Origin: Marinobacterium_E sp035458585
GTDB taxonomy: Bacteria > Pseudomonadota > Gammaproteobacteria > Pseudomonadales > Balneatricaceae
Direction: 5' to 3'
Assembly (NCBI GenBank): GCA_035458585.1
Contig: DATHZN010000020.1
Coordinates: 9,382-73,381 of the forward strand
DNA: 64,000 bases
A program made the translations under genes and the position numbers. Below the pieces are notes generated by a model. It saw nothing but the letters and a program-made list of their open reading frames with translations. It made no database searches and was not told where the DNA came from. This document shows positions 25,855 to 35,064 of the stretch, one piece after another. Position 1 is the stretch's first letter. Every line of letters starts with the position of its first letter.

Positions 25855-26430
25855 GTTACCGGCTCTCCTTACGGGTCGCTACACAAACACCTGATAGCCC
25901 GAAAACTCTCAAAACAGAGTGCAACATACTTCAAAACACTCCCTTTAATTCGCTTTGTATATTTATTCTGTTACCCGCAGTAACGAAAAACCTTTTACTC
26001 CTCAACGCCTCTCTGAAAAGGTTAGTACAGAAGGCGACCCACGACCATTTCAACACTCGTTATCGATCAGTTTTAAACGTACTTTTACTCATACAGACTC
26101 AAACCCCGGTGCACCACTAAACCTCAGATTCCAAATTTTTGATTCACAATAAGTGCGAATTAAATGTGCACATCTGTATTCCCGCCTGTCTTTAAGTGCT
26201 CAAACGACGCCAAACTACTCAACCGCCGAAATAGACGTTAGAGCCAGGCTGCAGAGATCAAAAGTACAGAACAGACCGAAGTTTCTCTGGTGCTGGATGG
26301 CTAAAAAAGAGTGGATGAATCGCTAGAAAATAGTTGACGCAAACCAAACTACTGTATAAAACTACAGATAGTGGATAAAAACACAGGTAAATGTGGCCGT
26401 AACAGTCCGGGCCTAGTAGAGGGGAACCCC
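25855..26430. other. Divergent intergenic region upstream of lexA
   Basis: About 575 bp. The right end carries the lexA promoter and SOS box. The remaining AT-rich part must hold the leftward phosphorelay promoter; no gene was recognised in it. Confidence 0.6.
26334..26367 (+). promoter_or_regulatory. lexA promoter with SOS (LexA) box
   Basis: SOS box CTGT-ATAAAACT-ACAG at 26352-26367 fits the consensus CTGT-N8-ACAG exactly at both ends. A -35 TTGACG lies at 26334, and candidate -10 elements (TATAAA/TAAAAC) fall within the box, so bound LexA would block the promoter: autoregulation. I found only one box. Confidence 0.9.
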
Positions 26431-27042
26431 ATGAAACTGACAAATCGTCAACAGGAAGTGCTCGATATCGTTCGTCGATACATCCACGACACCGGCTACC
26501 CGCCTACCCGTGTCGACATTGCTACCGAGTTGGGTTTCCGTTCTGCCAACGCTGCAGAAGAGCACCTTAAAGCACTGGCAAGAAAAGGCGCAATAGAGAT
26601 GATTCCCGGCACCTCGCGGGGAATACGACTGGTGGGCCACGAACCTGAGGATGTTGGGCTTGCAATCATTGGTCAGGTTGCTGCCGGCGAGCCAATTCTG
26701 GCGCAGCAACATGTGGACGATTACTGCTCAATCAGCGCTGATTTCTTCCGGCCACGCGCCGACTACCTGCTGCGAGTCCGCGGTATGAGTATGAAAAACA
26801 TTGGGATCATGGATGGAGATCTCCTGGCTGTTCATCAGACACGTGACGCTCGCGAGGGACAGGTTGTGGTTGCACGGGTGGGTGAGGATGTCACCGTAAA
26901 ACGCTTCCACCGCCAGGGCCACATGGTCTACCTAATTGCTGAAAACGAGGAGTTTGACCCGATTGAGGTAGATTTACGTGTGCAGGAGTTAACGATCGAA
27001 GGCCTTGGCGTCGGTGTTATTCGCCAGCAGGCAGATCTCTAG
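26431..27042 (+). CDS. lexA: SOS repressor LexA
   Basis: 203 aa. N-terminal winged helix (LTNRQQEVLDIVRRYI…), cleavage site A85-G86 in QVAAGEP, catalytic S120 (GMSMKNIGI) and K157 (VKRFHR). Represses SOS genes and self-cleaves when RecA filaments form. Start at 26431 follows a GAGGGG; the open frame upstream is leader. First gene of the lexA-sulA operon. Confidence 0.98.
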   Translation: MKLTNRQQEVLDIVRRYIHDTGYPPTRVDIATELGFRSANAAEEHLKALARKGAIEMIPGTSRGIRLVGHEPEDVGLAIIGQVAAGEPILAQQHVDDYCSISADFFRPRADYLLRVRGMSMKNIGIMDGDLLAVHQTRDAREGQVVVARVGEDVTVKRFHRQGHMVYLIAENEEFDPIEVDLRVQELTIEGLGVGVIRQQADL

Positions 27043-27063
27043 ATTGATTTTAGGAGACCCCCT

Positions 27064-27462
27064 ATGAATGCGTTGGTTGCGGTTCCGTTTCGGGCATACA
27101 AACCCTTACAGTTGACAGAAATTGTGCAGCACTCCAGTGACACAGATTGTGATGACTTGTTATTGCCTATGATTGCTGGGTTAAGCCAACGTTCCAGCTG
27201 GCTGGTTCTATTAGAGCCCCCTAAAACACTGGACAAGTCGCGACTAGAGTCAGCTGGTGTTGACCTCAAGCGCGTCTGGATTCTGCGCCGTGATCAGCGG
27301 CACGGTATCAATCTTCTCGCACAGCGTGCCTTGCAGGCGGGCACTTGCCATACTCTGATTTGCTGGCATCAAGATGCCACCGACGATGCCTTAGTTGAAC
27401 AACTCAAAAGCACTCAAATCGCATCAGAAACTCAGTGCCTTTTGGTGCGAACTCTTTGCTGA
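27064..27462 (+). CDS. sulA: SulA-like SOS cell-division inhibitor
   Basis: 132 aa, 21 bp after lexA, with AGGAG before its ATG. The stretch LLLPMIAGLSQRSSWLVLLEPP followed by VDLKRVWILR resembles SulA, and the position after lexA is as in Pseudomonas. Known role: binds FtsZ and blocks Z-ring assembly during DNA damage. Under the SOS box at 26352. The sequence is divergent from enterobacterial SulA, so the call rests partly on context. Confidence 0.85.
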   Translation: MNALVAVPFRAYKPLQLTEIVQHSSDTDCDDLLLPMIAGLSQRSSWLVLLEPPKTLDKSRLESAGVDLKRVWILRRDQRHGINLLAQRALQAGTCHTLICWHQDATDDALVEQLKSTQIASETQCLLVRTLC

Positions 27463-27542
27463 GAGAACCGCGGAGGTGCCTCGGGCAAGGACTCTCGCTT
27501 CATAAGCTTCCCCAGTTTGTAGTTACCCCCTACAAACATCCA

Positions 27543-27568
27543 GGGCTACCCTCGGGTAGCCCTTTTTT
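27543..27568 (+). terminator. Intrinsic terminator of lexA-sulA
   Basis: GGGCTACCC-TC-GGGTAGCCC followed by TTTTTT: a 9-bp perfect inverted repeat with a U-tract, 80 bp past sulA. Confidence 0.93.
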
Positions 27569-27603
27569 ATACGCAATATCTAAAAATACTAGGCGGCACA
27601 AGT

Positions 27604-27813
27604 TCAATCGTCGCGCCTCAGGGGTAGACAGCTGAGATTCTCCGGAAGTTCCTCTTCGCCTCGTCGACCTTCAATCAACATAGAGGCTTGGGTGGGCTTG
27701 AGCTTCCACGCGGTGTAGCTTTGGCAATCGGCACAGAGTAATGCATCCATGCTGGTTAAACGGACGAGTGCTGTTGAGCCACAATTTGCACAGGTTTTAC
27801 TGGTACTTGTCAT
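27604..27813 (-). CDS. Small zinc-ribbon protein
   Basis: 69 aa. Two CxxC pairs, CANC and CADC, spaced 15 residues apart form a probable zinc ribbon; the rest is polar. Start at 27813 (MTSTSKTC) is preferred because AAGGA precedes it at a five-base spacing. Family and function not recognised. Convergent with lexA-sulA. Confidence 0.7.
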   Translation of the reverse strand: MTSTSKTCANCGSTALVRLTSMDALLCADCQSYTAWKLKPTQASMLIEGRRGEEELPENLSCLPLRRDD

Positions 27814-27950
27814 AATCATCCTTAAATAATCGGCGAGTAGCTGTGAAGAGATATCAGATGAGCGCCTCATCTCTTTGTACACGCTCGCTCCTCCACATGG
27901 AAGGGTCAAAGTGCTGTTCTCAGAATTGGATGGGTCACTCGGGTTGCAGT

Positions 27951-28319
27951 CTAGTCAACTGCTAAACAGGCATCTATCGCACCGAGCAAAGTTTTAGGCT
28001 CTACCGGTTTCTTAAGATAGGCTCTGGCACCCGCTGCAAGACTGCGCTGTGCCGCTAGAGAGTTAAGATCACCTCCACTGATGGCGATTATCGGCAGCTC
28101 CGCGGTTAATGGATCTGCCTTAAGCCGCTCAATTAATTCATCGCCGTTTAATTCGGGCATGCTGTAGTCTGTGATAACCAGATCAGGTTTAAGTTTTTGC
28201 ACAGCATCAAGTGCCTTCAATGGCGAGATCAGCAATGCCACCCGGTAGTGAGGTGATAGCATCTCTTTAACTGAACTGAGACAAAAGGTGTCATCATCAA
28301 CGACCATTATGCTTCTCAT
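27951..28319 (-). CDS. Single-domain response regulator
   Basis: 122 aa receiver: VDDDT, phosphoacceptor in LVITDYSMPELNG, AISGG, LKKPV. Overlaps the end of the large hybrid kinase by four bases (ATGA-type), with GAGG before its ATG. Presumably phosphorylated by that kinase, whose C-terminal Hpt domain would be the donor (inference). Confidence 0.92.
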   Translation of the reverse strand: MRSIMVVDDDTFCLSSVKEMLSPHYRVALLISPLKALDAVQKLKPDLVITDYSMPELNGDELIERLKADPLTAELPIIAISGGDLNSLAAQRSLAAGARAYLKKPVEPKTLLGAIDACLAVD

Positions 28320-31300
28320 ACACTCACCTCTTTCAGCAGCTGCTGAACGATCTCACCTGCTCGGGTGAAATCAAAGGTGTCTACGGCGCTCCTCACTTCT
28401 ACTAGACGTGGGTGACGCCGACCCGCTAACAGCGGATCAAGTACTACCCGAACAACATCAGGGTTGTAGCTCTCTAAGGTAAACTCCAACGCACAGAGCT
28501 CATTCGTTGTCAGTGGCTGTTGCTCCACTCCCACCCCGATCTGCGGTTCAGTCGTGGGGCCATGCGTTTTTACAAAGGCTCGTAGGTCAGCTTCAGTTTC
28601 CTGCCAAACCGCCACAAACCTGAGAAGATCATCTGTGTGTAATGAGTCTTCAATGACCTTATCCTCCAAGGTCTGTAAAGACTTCGTTAGCCGTTTCAAG
28701 TGGAGAGACGCAGCGGTCCCCTTAAGACGATGCAATGCCGCTTTTTGCAAATTCTCAAGGGGCATCTCTTGATGAGGTAGTTGTGGACCGACTTCACTGA
28801 GGAAACGCTGCAGATATTCCGCCACCTTTGAATCATTCCCAAAAGTCTCCAACGCCGCGTCTCGGTCGAATAGTAAGTTATCGGACACCTGACGCCGCTC
28901 GATCTGTTCAGCGACACCCGGTTGGCCAAGGGATACCTCTATTCCCAAGTGCTGCTGCAAGGTTAAAACGGCGGTGTGAATATTCATAGGCTTGGTTATG
29001 TAAGCATCCATCCCGGCAGCAAGAGCTGCATCGATATCGCTCTGGTAGGCACCTGCTGACATACCAATAATTGGCAGACCCTCAAAGCGAGTATCGCTAC
29101 GCAACGCCCGGGTCGCCTCTAGTCCGTCCATAACCGGCATCTGAACATCCATGATCACGGCATCGACACGGTTACCTGGTCGACTGAGCCAATTAATCGC
29201 TTGCTTGCCATCTTCTGTGAGGAAGACCACAGCACCCTCGCCTTCGAAAATTGTTTTGGCGACATCGCGATTAAACAGATTGTCATCGACCACCAAGAGT
29301 GATTTACCCGCCAGGCGACCAGAGGTCGAAGTCGCTGGAGGATGAATCGACATTGAACGCGCCTCGACCAGAGCCGCTCTCGCCTCCCGCAGTGCCGCAG
29401 CGGTGATTGGCTTATTCAATACCAGATCGACGCACTGTGCATCAGGTGATTTCTCCACCTGAGCCTGATCATAAGCGGTCACCATGATAATAGTCGGAGT
29501 TCGGGACTCACCTTCGGCCCGCGCGCGTTGCTTAATCTCTCGGGCAACACTCAGACCATTGATATCCGGCATCATCCAATCCAACAGTATCAGGTCTGGT
29601 GGACGATTCTCTTGCTGCAACTGATTGTAAACCAGCAACGCGTCTGCCCCCCCATTGACAGCGGTCGGTTCCCATCCAATCGCAGAAACCGTCTCGCAAA
29701 TCGCATCACGGGCGATATCGTGGTCGTCGACGACCAGAACGCCAATGGAATCTTTATGTGCTGGGTCATAGCGCTCGGCAGTGACTTCACTCGGGTCAAC
29801 TTCAAGCTCAAGCACAAATGAAACACTGGTACCCTCTCCGGGCTCGCTGACAATAGTTAAGCTCGAATCCATCAACCCAAGAAGCCGTTGAGCAATGGTG
29901 AGACCCAGACCAGTACCACCAAATCGTCGTGTAATAGAGGAGTCGGCCTGGCTGAAGGGGTCCAATACCTTCGCTGTCTGCTCTTGCGACATTCCAATGC
30001 CGGTATCTGTCACTTTGCACTCAACCCGCCTACTGCTTGAGCTCGACGTACCAGACAAGGCTCGAATGCTCAGAGAGACAAAACCTTGGTCGGTAAATTT
30101 AATCGCATTACTCAGAAGGTTGACGAGGACCTGCTCAATCCGCATTTGATCAGCAACAAAGAGAGTCTCTGATTCGCTAAACGGGGAGATGATGAGTTCA
30201 ATCTGCTTCTCTTGTGCACTGCTACTCATCAACAACGCAAGATTCTGCTCGATCTCAGAAAAACGCATCGGCATTGGGCTCAATGATAGCTTGCCGCTTT
30301 CGATCTTTGAGAGATCAAGGATATCGTTGAGAAGGCCCTGCAGCGACTGACCGGCGCGCACGATTTTGCGAGCGTGCTGCACCACTTCCAAAGGGTAGTG
30401 GTTCTCTCTGGTCAATATCTGTGAGAGCCCCAACACCGCGTTCATTGGTGTACGGATCTCATGGCTCATGTTGGCCAGAAACTCGCTTTTGAGGGCACTT
30501 GCCCGCTCCGCTATCATGTTGGCTTCACGCAACTCCTGCTCGTACGCGTAGCGATCACTTATATCCTGAAACACACCAAAGAGGCGAACGCATTGCCCCC
30601 CTTCAAACTCGGCCTCACCCTGGGCACGCACCCAGATTCGTTTGTTAGTGGCCGTTATAATTGGAAGCTCTAAATCCCACCCCACGCCCGTCTCAATCGC
30701 ATGCTGCACGGCTGCGGTAATGAGCTCGCGACTCTCACCCTCCTCATAAAAATGAATTCCGGATTCCAAGTTAGGCTCAAAGTCATCCGGCACCTCGTGT
30801 ATCAGGCGGGTCTGCTCGCTCCAAATCACCTTACTGTTTACTAAATCAACCTCCCAGGAGCCAATTTTTGCCACTCGCTCAAGCTTATCCAGCGTTTTCG
30901 CAAATCTGCTGAAGCGTTCAATCTCGGAGGCATCTCTCTCCTTGCGGGCCTGCTCTTGCGCTTTCATCTCAGTAATATCGGTGTGAACACCCAAAAGGCG
31001 GATCGGCTTACCGCTCTCATCGCGAATCGCAAAACCGCGACAGCGAACCCAGACCGTTGAACCCGACTTGTGGGTGTAGCGAACGATCTGGTCGTATGGG
31101 CTGGATGGGTCAGCACAATGAGCTTCAACATTGGAAATAGCCAACTTTAGATCTTCAGCATTAATGATCCCCTGCCACTCAGCCGCGAGATGCTGTTTCT
31201 CCGCAGGGTCGTATCCGAGCGTTCGCCAGAAGGTAGGACTCATCCACTCCTCCTCCGGGCGTTCAAGATCCCAGAACCAGATCCCATCAAGACAATTACT

Positions 31301-31369
31301 CTCGAGAAACTCAAAAATTTTCGGATCGTCGCGAACTAATCTTTCAAGCTCATTGTGCAACCGGTGCAT
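28316..31369 (-). CDS. Hybrid histidine kinase (PAS-PAS-HisKA-HATPase-REC-REC-Hpt)
   Basis: 1017 aa, cytoplasmic. Two PAS_3-type domains (~15-135, ~165-285), HisKA with NMSHEIRTPMNAVLG (~305), HATPase (DTGIGM, GTGLGLTIAQRL), receiver 1 (~543-660, LILLDWMMPDING), receiver 2 (~695-810, AVIMDVQMPVMDG) and an Hpt domain (~860-940) with HRLKGTAASL. It carries a complete internal four-step relay, as in BarA/ArcB-type kinases. Both receivers keep their aspartate. The stimulus is unknown. Confidence 0.93.
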   Translation of the reverse strand: MHRLHNELERLVRDDPKIFEFLESNCLDGIWFWDLERPEEEWMSPTFWRTLGYDPAEKQHLAAEWQGIINAEDLKLAISNVEAHCADPSSPYDQIVRYTHKSGSTVWVRCRGFAIRDESGKPIRLLGVHTDITEMKAQEQARKERDASEIERFSRFAKTLDKLERVAKIGSWEVDLVNSKVIWSEQTRLIHEVPDDFEPNLESGIHFYEEGESRELITAAVQHAIETGVGWDLELPIITATNKRIWVRAQGEAEFEGGQCVRLFGVFQDISDRYAYEQELREANMIAERASALKSEFLANMSHEIRTPMNAVLGLSQILTRENHYPLEVVQHARKIVRAGQSLQGLLNDILDLSKIESGKLSLSPMPMRFSEIEQNLALLMSSSAQEKQIELIISPFSESETLFVADQMRIEQVLVNLLSNAIKFTDQGFVSLSIRALSGTSSSSSRRVECKVTDTGIGMSQEQTAKVLDPFSQADSSITRRFGGTGLGLTIAQRLLGLMDSSLTIVSEPGEGTSVSFVLELEVDPSEVTAERYDPAHKDSIGVLVVDDHDIARDAICETVSAIGWEPTAVNGGADALLVYNQLQQENRPPDLILLDWMMPDINGLSVAREIKQRARAEGESRTPTIIMVTAYDQAQVEKSPDAQCVDLVLNKPITAAALREARAALVEARSMSIHPPATSTSGRLAGKSLLVVDDNLFNRDVAKTIFEGEGAVVFLTEDGKQAINWLSRPGNRVDAVIMDVQMPVMDGLEATRALRSDTRFEGLPIIGMSAGAYQSDIDAALAAGMDAYITKPMNIHTAVLTLQQHLGIEVSLGQPGVAEQIERRQVSDNLLFDRDAALETFGNDSKVAEYLQRFLSEVGPQLPHQEMPLENLQKAALHRLKGTAASLHLKRLTKSLQTLEDKVIEDSLHTDDLLRFVAVWQETEADLRAFVKTHGPTTEPQIGVGVEQQPLTTNELCALEFTLESYNPDVVRVVLDPLLAGRRHPRLVEVRSAVDTFDFTRAGEIVQQLLKEVSV

Positions 31370-31679
31370 ACCCTATCCGCCTATCTTTGAAGTTCATTAT
31401 TGTCGATTGACCCGCACGCTAAACCACTGGGAGGAGTTACTCGAACCTACTACACTCACCCTGAGTCAGCCCGTGAGTTAACATCTCGATCACTCGATTC
31501 GCTCGCGAGGAGCTCGTTTGCGTTTGACTGCTCGGGATTCACATGGGGGTCTGATAGATCAGGTTATGCTTTCAAATTAGCACTCTATTAGGATTTATTC
31601 CATTGGGCCTTTTTTGGCACAGTATTTGTATGCAAGATATGACTTTTATGCCAAACCTTTGAAATTCTGGAGTCGATTT
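31370..31679. other. Divergent intergenic region
   Basis: 310 bp between the hybrid kinase (leftward) and a small rightward gene. I see nothing beyond presumed promoters. Confidence 0.5.
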
Positions 31680-31901
31680 ATGAAATTAACAAAAGCAGAT
31701 CACCGATTCATGACGGTTTGTGAACTGGATGCAGTCGACCTATCCAATGCCGCGCTAATCGTGGCGATGAAGCATGAAACGGAGGTCATTAAGCACCGCA
31801 CTGATTACTCTTCACGGGCAGTCCGCAAAGCTTACTTGCGATTAGTTGCCTACCGCGATCTCTTGCAGATGCGCCAGCGCAGTATTGCCCGGTATGCTTG
31901 A
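31680..31901 (+). CDS. Small hypothetical protein, 73 aa
   Basis: Start ATG at 31680 has GGAG seven bases upstream. The protein is helical and basic at the end (LRLVAYRDLLQMRQRSIARYA), with no signal or membrane segment and no family recognised. Its last eight bases overlap the start of the DUF1499 gene, so the two are probably co-translated. Confidence 0.6.
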   Translation: MKLTKADHRFMTVCELDAVDLSNAALIVAMKHETEVIKHRTDYSSRAVRKAYLRLVAYRDLLQMRQRSIARYA

Positions 31902-32340
31902 ACATAGAGACCGTCTTACTCGAGGTACAGGGCTCCTCCTAGGGCTCACCTCAACCCTGCTTCTGACAGCCTGTGGCAGTTCTGTACCTAGCAATGTTGG
32001 GCTTCATAATAATCAATTGGCTCCCTGCCCAGACTCACCCAATTGTGTATCGAGTCTTTCACATCTACCAGAACAGGCTATCGAACCCCTGACGGCCAGC
32101 CTGGACCAGATTAGCGCTCTTCTGATCACACTTGATGAGGCCCAGATCATTCTCAGCTCACCCACCTATTTGCACGCTGAGTTCACCTCCAGCCTATTTA
32201 GATTTGTTGACGATGTAGAGTTCCTCTGGGACGAGCAACAGCAGGTCACTCAAGTACGCTCCGCATCCAGAATCGGATACAGTGATCTGGGCGCCAATCG
32301 CGACCGCATTGAGCGACTAAGATTACTGCTTGAGCCTTAG
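31894..32340 (+). CDS. DUF1499 lipoprotein
   Basis: 148 aa. Lipobox LLTAC (C27), then APCPDSPNCVSS, the DUF1499 hallmark, and the typical middle part HAEFTSSLFRFVDDVEF and end RSASRIGYSDLGANRDRIE. Envelope lipoprotein of unknown function. Start at 31894 overlaps the previous gene by 8 bp. Confidence 0.87.
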   Translation: MLEHRDRLTRGTGLLLGLTSTLLLTACGSSVPSNVGLHNNQLAPCPDSPNCVSSLSHLPEQAIEPLTASLDQISALLITLDEAQIILSSPTYLHAEFTSSLFRFVDDVEFLWDEQQQVTQVRSASRIGYSDLGANRDRIERLRLLLEP

Positions 32341-32359
32341 ATCGCGGCATTGCTGAACC

Positions 32360-33583
32360 CTAGGGGTGGGTTTTGGGTAGTTTGAGTGAAATCAGCGTAG
32401 CCAGCAGTAGAAAGCCGCTTGATATCCAAAGACAGGCCTGTAACCCATCGCTCCCCTGACCAGCCCACTGGAACACTCCACCCGACAACAGCGTCCCGAG
32501 CAAGCGTCCCATAGCGTTGGACATGTAATAGAAACCCACATCGAGTGATACACCCTCACGTCCGGCAAGGCTAACGATCAGGTAGGAGTGAAGGGAGGAG
32601 TTGATAGCGAAGATCACGCCAAACAGGGACAGCCCGCCGATACTCACCAGTCTGGCATCCAGTTGCAGTGCCAGCGCAATCGCAATCAAAGCAGGTACTA
32701 ACGTTAATAGTGCCGCCCAGACAAACGCAGTGCCTCCGGCGGGAACCTTGCCCGACGCCTTGCCCGTCAGTTTCGGAGCCAGCGCCTGTACAATACCGTA
32801 GCCAATGATCCAGAGCGCAAGAAATCCCCCTGTCTGGGTGTGAGACCAGCTAAGTGTCTGTGACAGGAAAACCGGCAAAGCAACGACAAACCAAACATCG
32901 CGGGCCCCAAATAGAAACAGCCTTGCCGCCGATAAAACGTTAATAGCCTCGCTCTTTGACCAGATTTCACGAAACTTTGGCTTACGCTTGGCGCGTCCAA
33001 GATCCTGGTGAAGTAAGCCTAGACTCATCAACCAGACCATGGCCAGCACGAGCGCCATGGACGTCACCGCACCGTCAAAACCCAGCCACATTAGCAGAAA
33101 GCCGCCGAGGAAAAAGCCTGTGCCTTTTAAGGCGTTCTTCGAACCAGTTAGTAGCGCCACCCAGGTGTAGAGCTTCCCCTCGGCATTAGGGGGAAGCAAC
33201 AGCTTGATTGAGCTCTTTGCGCTCATCTTATTGAGGTCTTTGGCGATACCCGAGAGCGCTTGCGCCGCCATAACCCAGCCAATACTGAGCCAAGGATCCG
33301 GTACCAAAAGCATCACTAGCGCCGCAACTTGCAAGCCAAGACCCAAATTCATTGTTCTGTTGAGACCCACCCGCGCACCAAGCCAACCGCCCAGAAGGTT
33401 GGTCACGACGCCAAAGATCTCGTAAAAAAGGAATAGCAGGGCAACCTGCAAAGGCGAGTAGCCAAGCTGATGAAAGTGCAGCACTACCAGCATTCGCAGC
33501 GCACCGTCAGTCAGCGTGAAGGTCCAGTAGTTACCCGTTACAACCAGGTATTGGCGAATTGCCGGCGACAACTGATGCAACAC
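32360..33583 (-). CDS. arsJ: ArsJ organoarsenical efflux permease (MFS)
   Basis: 407 aa with about 12 membrane helices. The N-terminal pattern NYWTFTLTDGALRMLVVLHFHQLGY and YEIFGVVTNLLGGWLG is what I recall for ArsJ. Known role: exports 1-arseno-3-phosphoglycerate made from arsenate by a partner GAPDH, giving arsenate resistance. The gene starts with GTG at 33583, directly on the TGA of the GAPDH gene. The pairing makes the call strong. Confidence 0.9.
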   Translation of the reverse strand: MLHQLSPAIRQYLVVTGNYWTFTLTDGALRMLVVLHFHQLGYSPLQVALLFLFYEIFGVVTNLLGGWLGARVGLNRTMNLGLGLQVAALVMLLVPDPWLSIGWVMAAQALSGIAKDLNKMSAKSSIKLLLPPNAEGKLYTWVALLTGSKNALKGTGFFLGGFLLMWLGFDGAVTSMALVLAMVWLMSLGLLHQDLGRAKRKPKFREIWSKSEAINVLSAARLFLFGARDVWFVVALPVFLSQTLSWSHTQTGGFLALWIIGYGIVQALAPKLTGKASGKVPAGGTAFVWAALLTLVPALIAIALALQLDARLVSIGGLSLFGVIFAINSSLHSYLIVSLAGREGVSLDVGFYYMSNAMGRLLGTLLSGGVFQWAGQGSDGLQACLWISSGFLLLATLISLKLPKTHP

Positions 33584-34585
33584 TCAGGCGCGGCCCACTT
33601 TCAGCGCCAGCTCTGCTGTTCGGTTAGCATAGCCCCACTCATTGTCGTACCAGGCGTAAATTTTTACCTGCGTACCATTAATGACCATAGTCGATAGGGC
33701 GTCAATCACACTGGAGCGCGGGTCGGTCTTGTAGTCGATTGATACCAACGGTCGCTCCTCATAGCCAAGTATGCCTTTGAGTTCTGTCTCTGCTGCCTTT
33801 TTCAGAAGTGCATTAACCTCCAAAGCACTGGTCTCGCGCATAACCTCAAATACGCAGTCCGTCAAAGAAGCATTCGTCAGCGGCACACGAATCGCGTGAC
33901 CATTCAGTTTGCCTTTCAGCTCCGGAAAAATATGAGTAATGGCTGTGGCCGATCCAGTCGTCGTTGGAATCAGGCTCGCTCCGCAGGCACGCGCGCGGCG
34001 CAAATCCTTATGCGGTGCGTCGATAATTGTCTGAGTATTAGTAATGTCATGGATCGTTGTCATCGAACCGTGTTTAATGCCCAAATTCTCATGTATTACC
34101 TTTACTACTGGCGCTAAACAGTTGGTTGTACAGGAAGCAGCGGTCACAATAGAGTGACGGTCAGGATCAAACAGGTGGTCGTTGATTCCCATGACGCAAT
34201 CAAGAACCCCCTCCTGTTTAACCGGAGCCGTGACTACGACCCGCTTAACACCCTGGTCGATATATGCCTGCAGTAGCTGCTTGGTTTTAAACCGCCCGCT
34301 CGCTTCAATCACCAGGTCACACCCGGACCAATTCGTCTCAGCTATCTCGGTGTTGCGACTACAGGTGACCTGACACGTACCGATCAGTATGGTTTCATCT
34401 AGGTGCAGGGCTTCGTGCTTCCAACGACCATGTACAGAATCAAAATTGAGCAGGTGAGCCAGCGTCGCCGCATCGCCTGCGGGATCATTTATATGCACAA
34501 TCTCGACATCGACAGCGTCGAAAATAGCGCGCATCGCCAAGCGTCCTACACGCCCAAATCCATTAATACCTACACGAATTGTCAT
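33584..34585 (-). CDS. ArsJ-associated glyceraldehyde-3-phosphate dehydrogenase
   Basis: 333 aa. Rossmann NGFGRVGR, active site SCTTNCLAP, and YDNEWGYANR near the end are intact. In ArsJ pairs this enzyme uses arsenate in place of phosphate to form unstable 1-arseno-3-phosphoglycerate, which ArsJ removes. ATG at 34585 with GGAG eight bases upstream; a TTG one codon earlier is not needed. A housekeeping GAPDH role cannot be excluded, but the zero-gap coupling with arsJ argues for arsenate resistance. No arsR is in view. Confidence 0.92.
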   Translation of the reverse strand: MTIRVGINGFGRVGRLAMRAIFDAVDVEIVHINDPAGDAATLAHLLNFDSVHGRWKHEALHLDETILIGTCQVTCSRNTEIAETNWSGCDLVIEASGRFKTKQLLQAYIDQGVKRVVVTAPVKQEGVLDCVMGINDHLFDPDRHSIVTAASCTTNCLAPVVKVIHENLGIKHGSMTTIHDITNTQTIIDAPHKDLRRARACGASLIPTTTGSATAITHIFPELKGKLNGHAIRVPLTNASLTDCVFEVMRETSALEVNALLKKAAETELKGILGYEERPLVSIDYKTDPRSSVIDALSTMVINGTQVKIYAWYDNEWGYANRTAELALKVGRA

Positions 34586-34746
34586 CAAAAGAGCTCCATA
34601 GAGAGAGTAAAATGCTAGGCAGTGCCTGAAATTTACACGCCATTTGTGACCGATATTTTACCCTGTTTTATCTAGACGGCATGAAAACTTTTCTTCTCAC
34701 ATAATTAGGCCGACCGGCACGACTACAATGAATTAGAGAGGTGCCT

Positions 34747-35055
34747 ATGATAAGAAAAGAGCGAGAGTTACGCTGCCGTTTCGAGATTGCCCTGGTGACC
34801 GACACACTTGTCGTGTTGCTCGACAAGGGCGCATGCGTTCCCCTGATAGCAGATATACCGCTGGTCATTCCCATGCTGGCACGCGATCTCAACGGCGGGT
34901 TGAAGCACCGACATATCATCTGTCGTGATACGGATGGTGCCTATACCGAAGTAGTGATTCAAGATGACCGCTATGAGTTAGAACCGATTGAATCAGACTC
35001 ACAGGTCCGTCACTTTGATTCAGTTTTGGCCAAGGAGCTGTTGGGGCTGTATTGA
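34747..35055 (+). CDS. Hypothetical protein, 102 aa
   Basis: ATG at 34747 with AGAGG about five bases upstream. Mixed alpha/beta composition (LRCRFEIALVTDTLVVLLDKG; RHIICRDTDGAYTEVVIQDDRYELEPI), no signal or membrane segment. Family not recognised. Divergent from the GAPDH-arsJ pair; whether it shares its regulation is unknown. Confidence 0.65.
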   Translation: MIRKERELRCRFEIALVTDTLVVLLDKGACVPLIADIPLVIPMLARDLNGGLKHRHIICRDTDGAYTEVVIQDDRYELEPIESDSQVRHFDSVLAKELLGLY

Positions 35056-35064
35056 GCCGAGGCT

